64,000 nt of DNA from Enhydrobacter sp. (GTDB lineage Bacteria; Pseudomonadota; Alphaproteobacteria; Reyranellales; Reyranellaceae), in the NCBI RefSeq assembly GCF_030246845.1, contig NZ_CP126889.1:4645001-4709000 (forward strand), written 5' to 3'. The translations under genes were made by a program, and so were the position numbers. Below, piece by piece: positions 53,444 to 62,685 of this stretch. Below the pieces are notes generated by a model. The model was not told where the DNA came from. It saw only the letters and a program-made list of their open reading frames with translations, and did no database searches. Position 1 is the stretch's first letter. The number at the start of each line of letters is the position of its first letter.

Positions 53444-54985
53444 ATGGCAGAAGACCAGGCCAAGCCCGCCGGGCCCAACCTGACGCAGGGAATTCCTCTC
53501 GCCGATCTCGCCGACGGCGCCATGCTGGTCGGCCATGTCGGCGACGAGGAGGTCTTGCTCGCCCGGCAAGGCCGGGAAGTGTTCGCCGTCGGGGCCCATT
53601 GCACGCACTACCATGGGCCGCTGGCCGAGGGGCTTGTCGTCGACGGCACGGTACGCTGTCCCTGGCATCATGCCTGCTTCAGCCTGCGCACCGGCGAGGC
53701 GGTGCGTGCCCCGGCCTTGAACCCGCTCGACTGCTGGTCCGTGCAGCAACGCGACGGCAAGATCTTCGTGACGGAGAAGAAGCCTGCCTCCAGGCCTGCC
53801 CCGCGAGCGGGGACGGCGGAACCACCGGGGCGGATCGTCATCGTGGGCGGCGGGGCAGCCGGCTTTGCCGCCGCCGAGATGCTGAGGCGGCGGCAGTACC
53901 AGGGCAGCATCGTCATGCTGAGCGACGACGATGCGGCCCCCGTCGACAGGCCGAACCTTTCCAAGGATTATCTGGCCGGAAACGCTCCCGAGGAGTGGGT
54001 GCCCCTGCGGTCGGATGATTACTACGCCGAGAACGCGATCGACCTCCGGCTGCGGATCAATGTCACCGGCATCGATCCGCGCAGGCGAGAGGTTCAGCTC
54101 TCCGACGGCGGCAGCGTACCGTACGACCGGCTGCTTCTGGCGAGCGGCGCCGAGCCGATCCGCCTGAACATTCCCGGCGCCGGCGAACCGCATGTCCATA
54201 CCTTGCGCTCGCTCGCGGACAGTCGGGCCATCATCGAGCGGGCCAAGGTCGCGCATCGCGCGGTCGTGATCGGCGCGAGTTTCATCGGCCTCGAGGTCGC
54301 GGCGGCGCTGCGGGCACGGAAGATCGAGGTCCATGTCGTGGCCCCGGAGAAGCGGCCGATGGAGCGGATTCTGGGACCCGATATGGGTGATCTCGTGCGC
54401 CGCCTGCACGAGGAGAATGGCGTCGTCTTCCATCTCGAGGACGCCCCGGTGGCGATCGACGGCAAGCGCGTCCGACTGAAAGGCGGCGCGGCACTCGAGG
54501 CGGATCTCGTGGTGATGGGCGTGGGCGTCCGCCCGCGCATCGAGCTTGCCGAGAAAGCGGGTCTGGCGATCGACCGTGGCGTCGTCGTGAATGCCTTCCT
54601 CGAGACGAGCGCGCCCGGCGTCTTTGCCGCCGGCGACATCGTCCGCTGGCCGGACGCCCACGGCGGCGAGGCGATCCGTGTCGAGCACTGGGTGGTGGCC
54701 GAGCGGCAAGGGCAGACCGCCGTGCTGAACATGCTGGGGCAGCGCGAGGAATTCGACGCCGTCCCCTTCTTCTGGAGCCAGCACTACGACATGCCCATCA
54801 ACTATCTCGGCCATGCCGAGCGCTGGGACGAGCTCGCGGTCGATGGCGATATCGCCGGCAAGGACTGTCTCGTGCGCTACAAGTCGAAGGGGCGCACGCT
54901 CGCCGTCGCCTCGATCTTTCGCGACATCGCGAGCCTGCGGGAGGAAGTGGCGCTGGAACGCACCCGGGCGGCGCCATCGGCTTGA
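53444..54985 (+). CDS. Rieske-domain FAD/NAD-dependent oxidoreductase (ferredoxin reductase type)
   Basis: This 513-aa fusion has an N-terminal Rieske domain (about 1-110) with ligands Cys53, His55, Cys72 and His75 in CTHYHG and CPWHHACF. A pyridine-nucleotide-disulphide oxidoreductase domain (about 125-440) follows, with IVIVGGGAAGFAAAEML (FAD), VVIGASFIGLEVAAAL (NAD) and FAAGDI. The C-terminal reductase domain completes it. AIFL-type proteins transfer electrons from NADH to an iron-sulphur partner. The ATG at 53444 follows AGGGAGG. The neighbouring dehydratase gene begins 50 nt later. Confidence 0.88.
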   Translation: MAEDQAKPAGPNLTQGIPLADLADGAMLVGHVGDEEVLLARQGREVFAVGAHCTHYHGPLAEGLVVDGTVRCPWHHACFSLRTGEAVRAPALNPLDCWSVQQRDGKIFVTEKKPASRPAPRAGTAEPPGRIVIVGGGAAGFAAAEMLRRRQYQGSIVMLSDDDAAPVDRPNLSKDYLAGNAPEEWVPLRSDDYYAENAIDLRLRINVTGIDPRRREVQLSDGGSVPYDRLLLASGAEPIRLNIPGAGEPHVHTLRSLADSRAIIERAKVAHRAVVIGASFIGLEVAAALRARKIEVHVVAPEKRPMERILGPDMGDLVRRLHEENGVVFHLEDAPVAIDGKRVRLKGGAALEADLVVMGVGVRPRIELAEKAGLAIDRGVVVNAFLETSAPGVFAAGDIVRWPDAHGGEAIRVEHWVVAERQGQTAVLNMLGQREEFDAVPFFWSQHYDMPINYLGHAERWDELAVDGDIAGKDCLVRYKSKGRTLAVASIFRDIASLREEVALERTRAAPSA

Positions 54986-55035
54986 TCTTCGACCTCCGAT
55001 CTCGCACGCTCGTTGCCCGGGATCGGAGGAAACGA

Positions 55036-56832
55036 ATGACCGCCAGCAAGAAGAGCAACGGACAACGACGCCTGCGCAGTCGCGAATGGTTCGACGCGCC
55101 CGGCGATCCGACAATGGCCGCGCTCTATCTCGAGCGGTACATGAATTTCGGCCTGACGCTTTCCGAGCTGCACAGCGGCCGGCCTATCATCGGCATCGCC
55201 CAGACCGGCAGCGACCTCTCGCCCTGCAACCGGCATCACATCGAACTGGCGCACCGGGTGCGGGACGGCATCCGCGACGCGGGTGGCATCCCGATCGAGT
55301 TCCCGGTCCATCCCATCCAGGAGACGGGCAAGCGGCCGACCGCGGCGCTCGACCGCAACCTCGCCTATCTCAGCCTCGTCGAATGCCTTTACGGCTACTT
55401 CTTCGACGGCGTCGTGCTGACGACCGGCTGCGACAAGACCACGCCGGCCATGATCATGGGCGCGGCGACCGTCAACATTCCGGCCATCGTGCTCTCCGGC
55501 GGGCCGATGCTGGACGGCCATTTCGCCGGCGGCCTCGCGGGCTCCGGCACCATCGTCTGGTATGCCCGCCAGGAGCTCGCCGCCGGCCGCATCGACCTGC
55601 AGAAGTTTCTCGAGTGGGTGGCGGGCAGCGCACCCAGCGTCGGGCACTGCAACACCATGGGCACGGCGCTGTCGATGAACAGCATGGCGGAGGCGCTCGG
55701 CATGTCGCTGCCGGGCTGCGCCGCCATCCCCGGTCCCTATCGCGAGCGCGGACAGATTGCCTACGAGACCGGCAAGCGCATCGTCGACATGGTCTGGGAA
55801 GATCTGAAACCGTCGGACATCCTGACGCGCAAAGCCTTCGAGAACGCCATCGTCGCCGCGAGCGCGCTCGGCGCCTCGACCAACTGTCCGCCGCATGTGA
55901 ACGCGATCGCGCGCCATGTCGGCGTGAAGCTCGCCAACGACGACTGGGATCGCATCGGCTACGACATCCCGCTGCTGGTGAACTGCATGCCGGCCGGCAA
56001 GTATCTCGGCGAGGCGTTCCATCGCGCGGGCGGCGTGCCGTCGGTGATGGCCGAGCTGCTGCGCAAGAACAAGATCCACGGCGATGCCGTAACCGTCACC
56101 GGCAAGACCATGGCGGAGAACGTGAAGAAGGCGCCGGCACCGGATGGCGAGGTCATCAAGTCGTACGACAAGCCGATGCTCGACCAGGCGGGCTTTGCCG
56201 TCCTGTCGGGCAACTTGTTCGATTCGGCGATCATGAAGACGTCGGTGATCTCGGCGGAATTCCGCAAGAAATATCTGGAGCGTCCGGGCGACAAGGACGC
56301 CTTCGAAGGCACCGCCATCGTGTTCGAAGGGCCGGAGGATTATCACCATCGGATCAACAATCCCGAGTTGCCGATCGACGAGAACAGCATCCTGTTCATC
56401 CGCAACGTGGGCCCGGTGGGTTATCCGGGCGCCGCGGAGGTCGTGAACATGCTGCCGCCGGATCGGTTGGTGAAGGGCGGCATCCTTCTGCTGCCATGCG
56501 TGGGCGACGGTCGGCAGAGCGGCACGTCGGCGAGCCCGTCGATCCTGAATGCCTCGCCGGAAGCGGCTGTCGGCGGCGGTCTCGCGCTGCTCAGGACGGG
56601 CGACAAGGTCCGTGTCGATATCGGCAAGCGCACCGCCAACATCCTGGTCAGCGACGCCGAGCTGGCGAAACGCAAGGCGGCGTGGAGGCCCAATATCAAG
56701 GAGAGCCAGACGCCCTGGCAGGAGCTGCAGCGCAAGTTCGTCGGGCAGCTTGCCAGCGGAGCCTGTCTCGACTTCGCCGTCGACTTCCAGCGCATCGCCC
56801 AGACCAAAGGTGTACCGCGGCACTCGCACTAG
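55036..56832 (+). CDS. IlvD/Edd-family aldonate dehydratase
   Basis: This 598-aa Fe-S dehydratase has cluster cysteines in TTGCDKTTPA and SVGHCNTMGTA, a third in the N-terminal part at LSPCNRHH, and the C-terminal GQSGTSASPS-type segment. SREWFDAPGDPTMAALYLERYMN at the start is typical of the arabonate/xylonate/galactonate dehydratases rather than IlvD. It dehydrates an aldonate to a 2-keto-3-deoxy acid, feeding the SDR or kdgK. The ATG at 55036 follows GGAGGAA. Its stop lies 3 nt from the convergent gene. Confidence 0.87.
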   Translation: MTASKKSNGQRRLRSREWFDAPGDPTMAALYLERYMNFGLTLSELHSGRPIIGIAQTGSDLSPCNRHHIELAHRVRDGIRDAGGIPIEFPVHPIQETGKRPTAALDRNLAYLSLVECLYGYFFDGVVLTTGCDKTTPAMIMGAATVNIPAIVLSGGPMLDGHFAGGLAGSGTIVWYARQELAAGRIDLQKFLEWVAGSAPSVGHCNTMGTALSMNSMAEALGMSLPGCAAIPGPYRERGQIAYETGKRIVDMVWEDLKPSDILTRKAFENAIVAASALGASTNCPPHVNAIARHVGVKLANDDWDRIGYDIPLLVNCMPAGKYLGEAFHRAGGVPSVMAELLRKNKIHGDAVTVTGKTMAENVKKAPAPDGEVIKSYDKPMLDQAGFAVLSGNLFDSAIMKTSVISAEFRKKYLERPGDKDAFEGTAIVFEGPEDYHHRINNPELPIDENSILFIRNVGPVGYPGAAEVVNMLPPDRLVKGGILLLPCVGDGRQSGTSASPSILNASPEAAVGGGLALLRTGDKVRVDIGKRTANILVSDAELAKRKAAWRPNIKESQTPWQELQRKFVGQLASGACLDFAVDFQRIAQTKGVPRHSH

Positions 56833-56835
56833 CGG

Positions 56836-57432
56836 TCAGCGGAACAGGCGTTGCTCGACGGTTATCGGAAGGTCGACGCGATCGAGGAGGACGATGGCCC
56901 AGGGAGAGGTGGGAGGTCCGACCGGCCGCGCCGGCGCCGATGGAAGGCTGGCAACCCCTTGCGGCACGAAGGCGGCGGCGCCTCCGGGGGCGAAAGACGG
57001 GCCGGCGGCGACCGGATGCGGAGCGGGTGGCGTACGCTCGGCCATCATCACGTCGTCCGGCGCGCGCTCCTCGAAGATCAGCATGAACCGGTCGCGGCGG
57101 CGGCCGGCCGACAGGATGTTCACCGAGTAGCCAGGCCCGGCGCGTTGTCCCAGAAAAATGCCGACGGCGCTCATGCGGCCCGGCTCGAACACGTCGGGCG
57201 CCGCCCTGCCGACGCGGCTCCAGAGGCTCCGCCATTCGGCCATGGTGCTGGCGAAGACCTGCGCCGGCTGGCGCGTCAGTGCCGCAGTTCCGGTCCACTG
57301 GCGGACGGTTTGCGCTGCAGCTATCCCGCACAAACCGATCAGCGCCGCCGCAACCAGCGTTCCGACACGCAGCGAACGGGCCGCAAGGAAGCGCCGCAGC
57401 AATGGTCGGACCGACTTGTCGCTGAACTGCAC
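56836..57432 (-). CDS. Exported protein with a PrcB-like C-terminal domain
   Basis: This 198-aa protein has a signal or membrane anchor (about residues 22-42, ending GIAAAQT) and a central WRSLWSRVG...AVGIFLGQRAGPGYSVNI pattern like the PrcB_C domain found beside extracellular proteases. The C-terminal part has a Pro/Ala-rich linker and ends in VEQRLFR. The protein is probably periplasmic or anchored. Similarity is by motif recall only. It is convergent with the dehydratase gene with a 3-nt gap. Confidence 0.55.
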   Translation of the reverse strand: MQFSDKSVRPLLRRFLAARSLRVGTLVAAALIGLCGIAAAQTVRQWTGTAALTRQPAQVFASTMAEWRSLWSRVGRAAPDVFEPGRMSAVGIFLGQRAGPGYSVNILSAGRRRDRFMLIFEERAPDDVMMAERTPPAPHPVAAGPSFAPGGAAAFVPQGVASLPSAPARPVGPPTSPWAIVLLDRVDLPITVEQRLFR

Positions 57433-57597
57433 GAGTGACGCCTCGTCCCAAACCTACTCGATTTACCCGAGCCCCAAACCACCACGACAGTTTGGCTCAA
57501 ATGAGGCGTCACCGGCGGCGCCGATTGGAGCTGGCGGACGATTTTGGATCGGTGATGCGGAAAAGACACACCGCCAGTCTGTATCAATCGTAGGCGG

Positions 57598-58476
57598 TTA
57601 GCTGCGCTTGGCCTTGTCGGCCGTATTGGTGGCCTGGATTTGCTCGCGAATACGGCGCCAGTCGTCCTCGCTGTAGGACAGCATGTGCGAGAAGGTGCCG
57701 TTGCCCATGATGCCCATGCCGCCGTCGATGGCGATCACCTCGCCGTTGATATAGGCGACCTCGTCGCTCATGAGGAAGGCGGCCATGTTCGCCAGTTCGC
57801 TTGGCCGGCCGACGCGACCCATCGGGTTGCGCGCCTTGTAGCGAGCATCGTCATCCTCCTTCATCGGGTTGAGCCGCGCCCACGCGCCTTCGGTGGGGAA
57901 GGGACCGGGCGCGATGGCGTTGAGGCGAATGCCGTAATGGCCCCACTCGACTGCAAGGCTTTGCGTCATCACGGCGACGCCTGCCTTCGACATGGCCGAC
58001 GGCACGACGAACGGGCTGCCCGTCCAGACCCAGGTTGTGAGGATACTGACCACGCTCGCCTTGCGCTTCTCGGCAATCCAGCGCTTGCCGCAGGCATTGG
58101 TCACATAGAACGTGCCGTGCAGCACGATGTTGGCGACCGCGTCGAAGGCGCGCGGACTGAGGTCCTTGGTCTGCGCGATGAAGTTTCCGGCAGCATTGTT
58201 GACCAGTCCATCGAGAGGTCCGCCGGTCCAGATCCGGTCGATCATCTCCTCGACGGCCGCGGCGACCCGGATGTCGACGACATGCGTCTCGACCCGCCGG
58301 CCCGGATGTTTGGCCATGACCTCCCGGGCCGTCTCTTCCAGCACCGCTCCGCGCCGGCCGCAAATCACGCAGTCCGCGCCGAGCTCGAGGAAGCGTTCCA
58401 TCATGATGCGACCCAGCCCGGTCCCGCCGCCGGTCACCAGAAAGCGCCTTCCCTGGAAGAGGTCTGATCTGAACAC
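57598..58476 (-). CDS. SDR oxidoreductase, 2,4-dienoyl-CoA reductase-like
   Basis: This 292-aa SDR has FLVTGGGTGLGRIMMERFLELGADCVICGRR, NNAAGNF, and PSAMSKAGVAVMTQSLAVEWGHYGIRLNAIAPGP, typical of the DECR/PECR group. In the catalytic site the usual YxxxK tyrosine is Ser (SAMSK) while Lys is kept, as in mitochondrial 2,4-dienoyl-CoA reductase. GTG at 58476 follows AAAGGACGG. It probably uses NADPH on an unsaturated acyl-CoA. It is a single gene, divergent from the cold-shock gene. Confidence 0.85.
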   Translation of the reverse strand: MFRSDLFQGRRFLVTGGGTGLGRIMMERFLELGADCVICGRRGAVLEETAREVMAKHPGRRVETHVVDIRVAAAVEEMIDRIWTGGPLDGLVNNAAGNFIAQTKDLSPRAFDAVANIVLHGTFYVTNACGKRWIAEKRKASVVSILTTWVWTGSPFVVPSAMSKAGVAVMTQSLAVEWGHYGIRLNAIAPGPFPTEGAWARLNPMKEDDDARYKARNPMGRVGRPSELANMAAFLMSDEVAYINGEVIAIDGGMGIMGNGTFSHMLSYSEDDWRRIREQIQATNTADKAKRS

Positions 58477-58540
58477 CGTACCGTCCTTTCACTTCAGTCG
58501 GTCTGTCGTAACGTGGCCACCCCGAGAGGCACAAGGGCTG

Positions 58541-58568
58541 TTGCACCCCTTTGCGGGACTGCTAGGAT
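58541..58568 (+). promoter_or_regulatory. Weak candidate promoter for the cold-shock gene
   Basis: TTGCAC at 58541-58546 and TAGGAT at 58563-58568 are 16 nt apart, upstream of the cold-shock gene (ATG 58597). Three and four of six bases match the sigma-70 consensus. A 5' leader of about 25 nt would result. It is the best pair in the 120-nt divergent gap but unproven. Confidence 0.25.
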
Positions 58569-58596
58569 TTCCGCCATAACAACAAGGGATCGTTGA

Positions 58597-59115
58597 ATGA
58601 CGACCCAACAGGGAGAAGTAGGCGGGGACGTCGGTTCGGTTGAGCTGCGTGGTCGAGTGAAGTGGTTCAACGCCGTCAAGGGGTACGGCTTCCTGGCCCT
58701 CGACGGTGACAACAGCGACGCGTTCCTGCATGTGACCACACTGCGACAGTCCGGGCACGAGGATCTCAAACCCGGAGCGACGGTCGTGTGCGCCGGCGTG
58801 CGCGGCCCGAAGGGCTGGCAGGTCATGAAGGTCCTCGACGTCGACCAATCGACGGCGGTCGCCGTCGCGCCGAAGCCGCCCGCGGTGCCGGACGGCATTG
58901 CCATGGGCGACTACATCACCGCTCTGGTCAAATGGTACAACAACGAGCGCGGCTACGGCTTCGTGACGCGCGAAGCGGAGGAGGGCGACATCTTCATCCA
59001 TGCGGCCGTCCTGCGCCGCCATGGCATGGAATCGCTCACGCCCGGCCAGAAGGTGATGGTGCGCATCGTGGAGGGACAGAAGGGCCTGCAGGTCGCCGAG
59101 ATCAGGGCGGCTTGA
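58597..59115 (+). CDS. Two-domain cold-shock protein
   Basis: This 172-aa protein has two cold-shock domains. The first (about 10-78) has VKWFNAVKGYGFLALDG and DAFLHVTTL; the second (about 105-170) has VKWYNNERGYGFVTREA and DIFIHAAVL. These RNP-1/RNP-2 aromatic residues bind single-stranded RNA or DNA. A variable Ala/Val/Pro linker joins them. Double-CSD proteins are common in Alphaproteobacteria and act as RNA chaperones. ACAAGGGA precedes the ATG. Confidence 0.9.
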   Translation: MTTQQGEVGGDVGSVELRGRVKWFNAVKGYGFLALDGDNSDAFLHVTTLRQSGHEDLKPGATVVCAGVRGPKGWQVMKVLDVDQSTAVAVAPKPPAVPDGIAMGDYITALVKWYNNERGYGFVTREAEEGDIFIHAAVLRRHGMESLTPGQKVMVRIVEGQKGLQVAEIRAA

Positions 59116-59147
59116 CCACGACCCTGGCTGACGCGCAGTAAGATGTC

Positions 59148-59636
59148 ATGGCGTTTCGATTCGGCTCGCGTCGGCTTGGGCGGCGCTTCTTTTTCGCTGT
59201 CCCCGTCATGCTGGCGGCGAGCGTTGCCTGCAGCCAGGACGGCGAGATCAAGTACGAGCGCTCGTCGCTGGTCATCGTCACCCGATCGCGCGAGATAAAG
59301 TTCGACGTCGAGATGGCGCTCACCGAACCGCAGCGCGAGCACGGGCTGATGTTCCGCAAGCAGATGGGCCCCTACGAGGGGATGCTGTTCGACTTCTACC
59401 ACGAGCAGAAGGTCAGCTTCTGGATGAAGAACACGCTGATCCCGCTCGACATGCTGTTCATCGCCGGAGACGGTACCATCCGGCACATCTACGCCAACGC
59501 CAAGCCACTCTCGACCGACACCATTCCCAGCGAGTATCCCGTCCGTGCCGTTCTCGAGATCAATGGCGGCACGGCGGCCCTGCTCGGCATCAAGCCGGGC
59601 GACAAGGTCAGGCATCCGATCTTCGGCAACGCGTAA
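59148..59636 (+). CDS. DUF192-family exported protein
   Basis: This 162-aa protein has a Sec signal (about residues 1-27, ending near SVACS) and the DUF192 core: EHGLMFRKQMGPYEGMLFDF, VSFWMKNTLIPLDMLFI and AVLEINGGTAALLGIKPGD. The function of the family is not settled. The cysteine near the signal end could be a lipobox variant, but the residues do not fit well. It lies 32 nt behind the cold-shock gene and 9 nt from the convergent methyltransferase. Confidence 0.85.
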   Translation: MAFRFGSRRLGRRFFFAVPVMLAASVACSQDGEIKYERSSLVIVTRSREIKFDVEMALTEPQREHGLMFRKQMGPYEGMLFDFYHEQKVSFWMKNTLIPLDMLFIAGDGTIRHIYANAKPLSTDTIPSEYPVRAVLEINGGTAALLGIKPGDKVRHPIFGNA

Positions 59637-59645
59637 CGGGCGACC

Positions 59646-60305
59646 TCACCGTTTCAGCGCGCAAGTCATGCCGTCACCGACCGCAAGCAGAGCGAGGTCG
59701 ATCCGCTCGTCGGTCCTCAGCTTGGCGTTGAGCGCGCGGATGGCTTTCGTGTCGTCGTCGTTGTCGGCGAGGTTGGCGACGGAGCCGCCCCACAGGACAT
59801 TGTCGATCAGGACGAGACCGCCGCGCCGCATCAGCCTGAGGCAGCGTTCGTAGTAGGCGTCGTACTGTTCCTTGTCGGCATCGATGAAGGCGAGATCGAG
59901 CTGGCCGGCGAGACCTTGCGCTAGAAGCCAGTCGAGCGTCTTCAGCGCCGGGCCGATCGTGAGCTCGATGCGCTTGTCGAGCCCGGCCTCCTTCCAGTAG
60001 CGGCGGGCGATCGACGTCCATTCCGTGCTGACATCGCAGCACCAGAGCTTGCCATCCTCGGGCAGCGTCTCGGCAATGCAGAGCGACGAATAGCCGGTGA
60101 AGGTACCGACCTCGATTGCCCGCCGCGCGCCGATCGCGCGGGCGAGGATGCCGATCTGCTGCCCCTGGTGGGCGGAAATCTGCATGCCCGCGCGCGGCAT
60201 TTTTGCCGTCTCCTCGCGCAGGCGGCGCTTCAGCGGACTCTCGCGCAGCCAGTTGTCATCGACGTAGTCGGCGAGCGCACCGCCGACATTTGCCCAGCTT
60301 TTCAT
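59646..60305 (-). CDS. O-methyltransferase (caffeoyl-CoA/catechol O-methyltransferase type)
   Basis: This 219-aa Mg-dependent enzyme has RAIEVGTFTGYSSLCIAE (SAM loop), DLAFIDADKEQYDAYYE (metal Asp) and GGLVLIDNVLWGG (second metal ligands). The GTFTGYSS motif is standard for the bacterial class I OMT3 family. AGGAGAG precedes the ATG. The gene is divergent from fhs with a 66-nt gap. Its small-molecule substrate is unknown. Confidence 0.88.
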   Translation of the reverse strand: MKSWANVGGALADYVDDNWLRESPLKRRLREETAKMPRAGMQISAHQGQQIGILARAIGARRAIEVGTFTGYSSLCIAETLPEDGKLWCCDVSTEWTSIARRYWKEAGLDKRIELTIGPALKTLDWLLAQGLAGQLDLAFIDADKEQYDAYYERCLRLMRRGGLVLIDNVLWGGSVANLADNDDDTKAIRALNAKLRTDERIDLALLAVGDGMTCALKR

Positions 60306-60371
60306 CGTCTCTCCTGTTGGCGGGGCGAGCCGCTCTCGCTACGGTCGCGCCCCCCGAAGGTGAGGAGCGTA

Positions 60372-62039
60372 ATGTCGGATATCGAGATCGCGCGGCGCGC
60401 AATCAAGAAGCCCATTTCGGAAGTCGCCAGGCGGCTGGATATCCCGGAGGAGGCCCTCGAACCATACGGCCGCCACAAGGCCAAGCTCGACGCAGCTTTC
60501 CTGAAGTCGCTGGCGGATCGCAAGCCCGGCAAGCTCGTCCTGGTGACGGCTATCAATCCGACCAAGGCGGGCGAGGGCAAGACGACAACGACGATCGGGC
60601 TCGGCGACGCGCTGAACCTGCTGGGCAAGAAGACCGCCGTCGTCCTGCGCGAGCCGAGCCTCGGCCCCTGTTTCGGCCAGAAAGGCGGCGCGACCGGCGG
60701 CGGCCGCGCTCAGATCGTGCCGATGGACGACATCAACCTGCATTTCACGGGCGACTTCCATGCCGTCACCACGGCGCACAATCTGCTCGCGGCGATGCTC
60801 GACAACCATCTTCACTGGGGCAACGCGCTCGGCATCGACAGCCGCCGCGTGTTCTGGCCGCGCGTGCTCGACATGAACGACCGCGCCCTGCGCAGCATGG
60901 TCGTGAGCCTGGGCGGCGTGGCCAACGGTTTCCCCCGCGAGGCGCGGTTCGACATCACGACCGCTTCAGAGGTGATGGCGATCCTCTGCCTCGCGCGCGA
61001 CCTCGACGATCTCGAGAAGCGGCTGGCTCGAATCGTGGTCGCCGAGACTCGCGACGGCAAGCCTGTCACGGCCGGCGACCTGAAGGCGTCGTCCGCCATG
61101 GCCGCGCTGCTCAAGGATGCGGTGAAGCCCAATCTCGTGCAGACGCTCGAGAACAACCCGGTCCTGGTTCATGGCGGACCGTTCGCCAATATTGCGCACG
61201 GCTGCAACTCGGTGGTCGCCACGCGCGCCGGCCTTGCCTTGGCCGACTATGTCGTCACCGAGGCGGGCTTCGGCGCCGATCTCGGGGCGGAGAAGTTCCT
61301 CGACATCAAATGCCGGCAGGCCGGCCTCGTGCCCGAGCTGGCCGTCGTCGTGGCGACGGTACGGGCCCTGAAGCTCCATGGCGGTGCGGAGGAAAAGACG
61401 CTCGACGACGAGGATGTCGATGCGGTCGCGCGCGGACTTCCGAACCTGCTGCGCCATGTGGAGAATCTCGGCAAATACGGCTTGCCGGTGCTGATCGCCA
61501 TCAACCGATTCCCCAGCGACACGCCGGCCGAGATCAAGGCGGTCGAGGCCAAGTGCCGCGCTGCTGGCACCGAGGCCCATCTTTGCGAGCATTGGAGCCG
61601 GGGTGGCGAGGGGACCGTCGCCTTGGCCAAGGCAGTCGTCAAGACGCTCGATGCGGGCGAGAGCCGCTACCGGCCGCTCTATGCCGACGATCTCTCCCTT
61701 GGCGCCAAGATCGAGACGATCGCACGCGAGATCTATCGGGCGGACAAGGTTGCCATCGCCCCGGCAGCGAAACGGCGACTTGCTGCGCTCGAAGCGGCCG
61801 GCTATGGCATGCTGCCGGTCTGCATCGCCAAGACGCAATACAGCTTCTCGGCTGATCCCGCGCTGCGCGGCGCGCCGACCGGGCACGCGCTTCCCATTCG
61901 CGAAGTGCGCCTCTCTGCGGGAGCGGGTTTCGTCGTCGCGATGGCCGGCGAGATCCTCAGCATGCCGGGCCTGCCGCGCAAGCCCGCCGCCGAGCATATC
62001 GGCCTCACCGTCGACGGCGATGTCGACGGCCTGTCCTAG
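60372..62039 (+). CDS. fhs: Formate-tetrahydrofolate ligase
   Basis: This 555-aa enzyme matches the usual length of about 557. The ATP loop is AINPTKAGEGKTTTTIGL, and EPSLGPCFGQKGGATGGG and NNHLHWGN-type active-site segments follow. It makes 10-formyl-THF from formate, ATP and THF for purine and C1 metabolism. ATG 60372 follows GTGAGGAG; the open frame to 60168 lies within the divergent gene. GAGLVVAMAGEIL-type C-terminal sequence is present with Phe in place of Leu. Confidence 0.95.
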   Translation: MSDIEIARRAIKKPISEVARRLDIPEEALEPYGRHKAKLDAAFLKSLADRKPGKLVLVTAINPTKAGEGKTTTTIGLGDALNLLGKKTAVVLREPSLGPCFGQKGGATGGGRAQIVPMDDINLHFTGDFHAVTTAHNLLAAMLDNHLHWGNALGIDSRRVFWPRVLDMNDRALRSMVVSLGGVANGFPREARFDITTASEVMAILCLARDLDDLEKRLARIVVAETRDGKPVTAGDLKASSAMAALLKDAVKPNLVQTLENNPVLVHGGPFANIAHGCNSVVATRAGLALADYVVTEAGFGADLGAEKFLDIKCRQAGLVPELAVVVATVRALKLHGGAEEKTLDDEDVDAVARGLPNLLRHVENLGKYGLPVLIAINRFPSDTPAEIKAVEAKCRAAGTEAHLCEHWSRGGEGTVALAKAVVKTLDAGESRYRPLYADDLSLGAKIETIAREIYRADKVAIAPAAKRRLAALEAAGYGMLPVCIAKTQYSFSADPALRGAPTGHALPIREVRLSAGAGFVVAMAGEILSMPGLPRKPAAEHIGLTVDGDVDGLS

Positions 62040-62078
62040 CGGGACACGCCGGTGCAATTGTCGGCACTGGCTGTCAGT

Positions 62079-62486
62079 TCATTGGAGCCTGACGGCGTAC
62101 TTCTTCAGATCCTCCAGCGAGACGATGTGCAGTGTGAGCGCGTGGGTGGCTTCGAGCACCACCTGCGGGGCGCTGCCGGCGTCGAGCGCCTCCTTCCAGC
62201 GCGCCGCGCAAAGGCACCAGCGGTCGCCGGGCTTGAGCCCGGCGAAGCCATACTCGGGCATCGGCGTGCCGAGGTCGTTGCCGTGCGCCTTCGAGAAAGC
62301 CAGGAACTCCGCCGTCATGACCGCGCAAACCGTATGCAGGCCGGCATCCTCGCGGCCGGTGTTGCAGCAGCCGTCACGGTAGAAGCCTGTCAGAGGGGCG
62401 GCCGAGCAGGGCAGTAGCGGGCCGCCCAGGACGTTGAGGGAAGGGGCGCGGCCGCGGCCGCCGTCTTCGGGCGTTTGGTCGAACAT
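62079..62486 (-). CDS. DUF2237-family protein
   Basis: This 135-aa cytoplasmic protein has the DUF2237 pattern: NVLGGPLLPCSAAPLTGFYRDGCCNTG, VCAVMTAEFLAFSKAHGNDL, and DRWCLCAARWKEALDAG. Six cysteines, including an adjacent pair (CC) and a C-x-C, suggest metal or redox chemistry, but no function is established. It is convergent with fhs (39-nt gap) and ends before the tRNA-Pro gene. Confidence 0.85.
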   Translation of the reverse strand: MFDQTPEDGGRGRAPSLNVLGGPLLPCSAAPLTGFYRDGCCNTGREDAGLHTVCAVMTAEFLAFSKAHGNDLGTPMPEYGFAGLKPGDRWCLCAARWKEALDAGSAPQVVLEATHALTLHIVSLEDLKKYAVRLQ

Positions 62487-62570
62487 GGCCGCAGTCTACC
62501 ACCCGGAAATTGCGCTTTCGACCCGGCGCGGCCGCTGATAAAAGCGCTGCGCCGTCAAGTGCTTGTGGCG

Positions 62571-62647
62571 CGGGGCGTAGCGCAGTCTGGTAGCGCGTCT
62601 GCCTTGGGCGCAGAAGGTCGTCGGTTCAAATCCGGCCGCCCCGACCA
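62571..62647 (+). tRNA. tRNA-Pro (TGG)
   Basis: The acceptor stem CGGGGCG pairs with CGCCCCG, and the anticodon arm TCTGC-CTTGGGC-GCAGA reads TGG, for proline codon CCA. The T arm is GTCGG-TTCAAAT-CCGGC with a standard loop. The 3' CCA is encoded. The gene is 77 nt long. Confidence 0.95.
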
Positions 62648-62685
62648 CGTGTCCGCGCGACGGAACGGCAAGGAGATGAGGGTTC

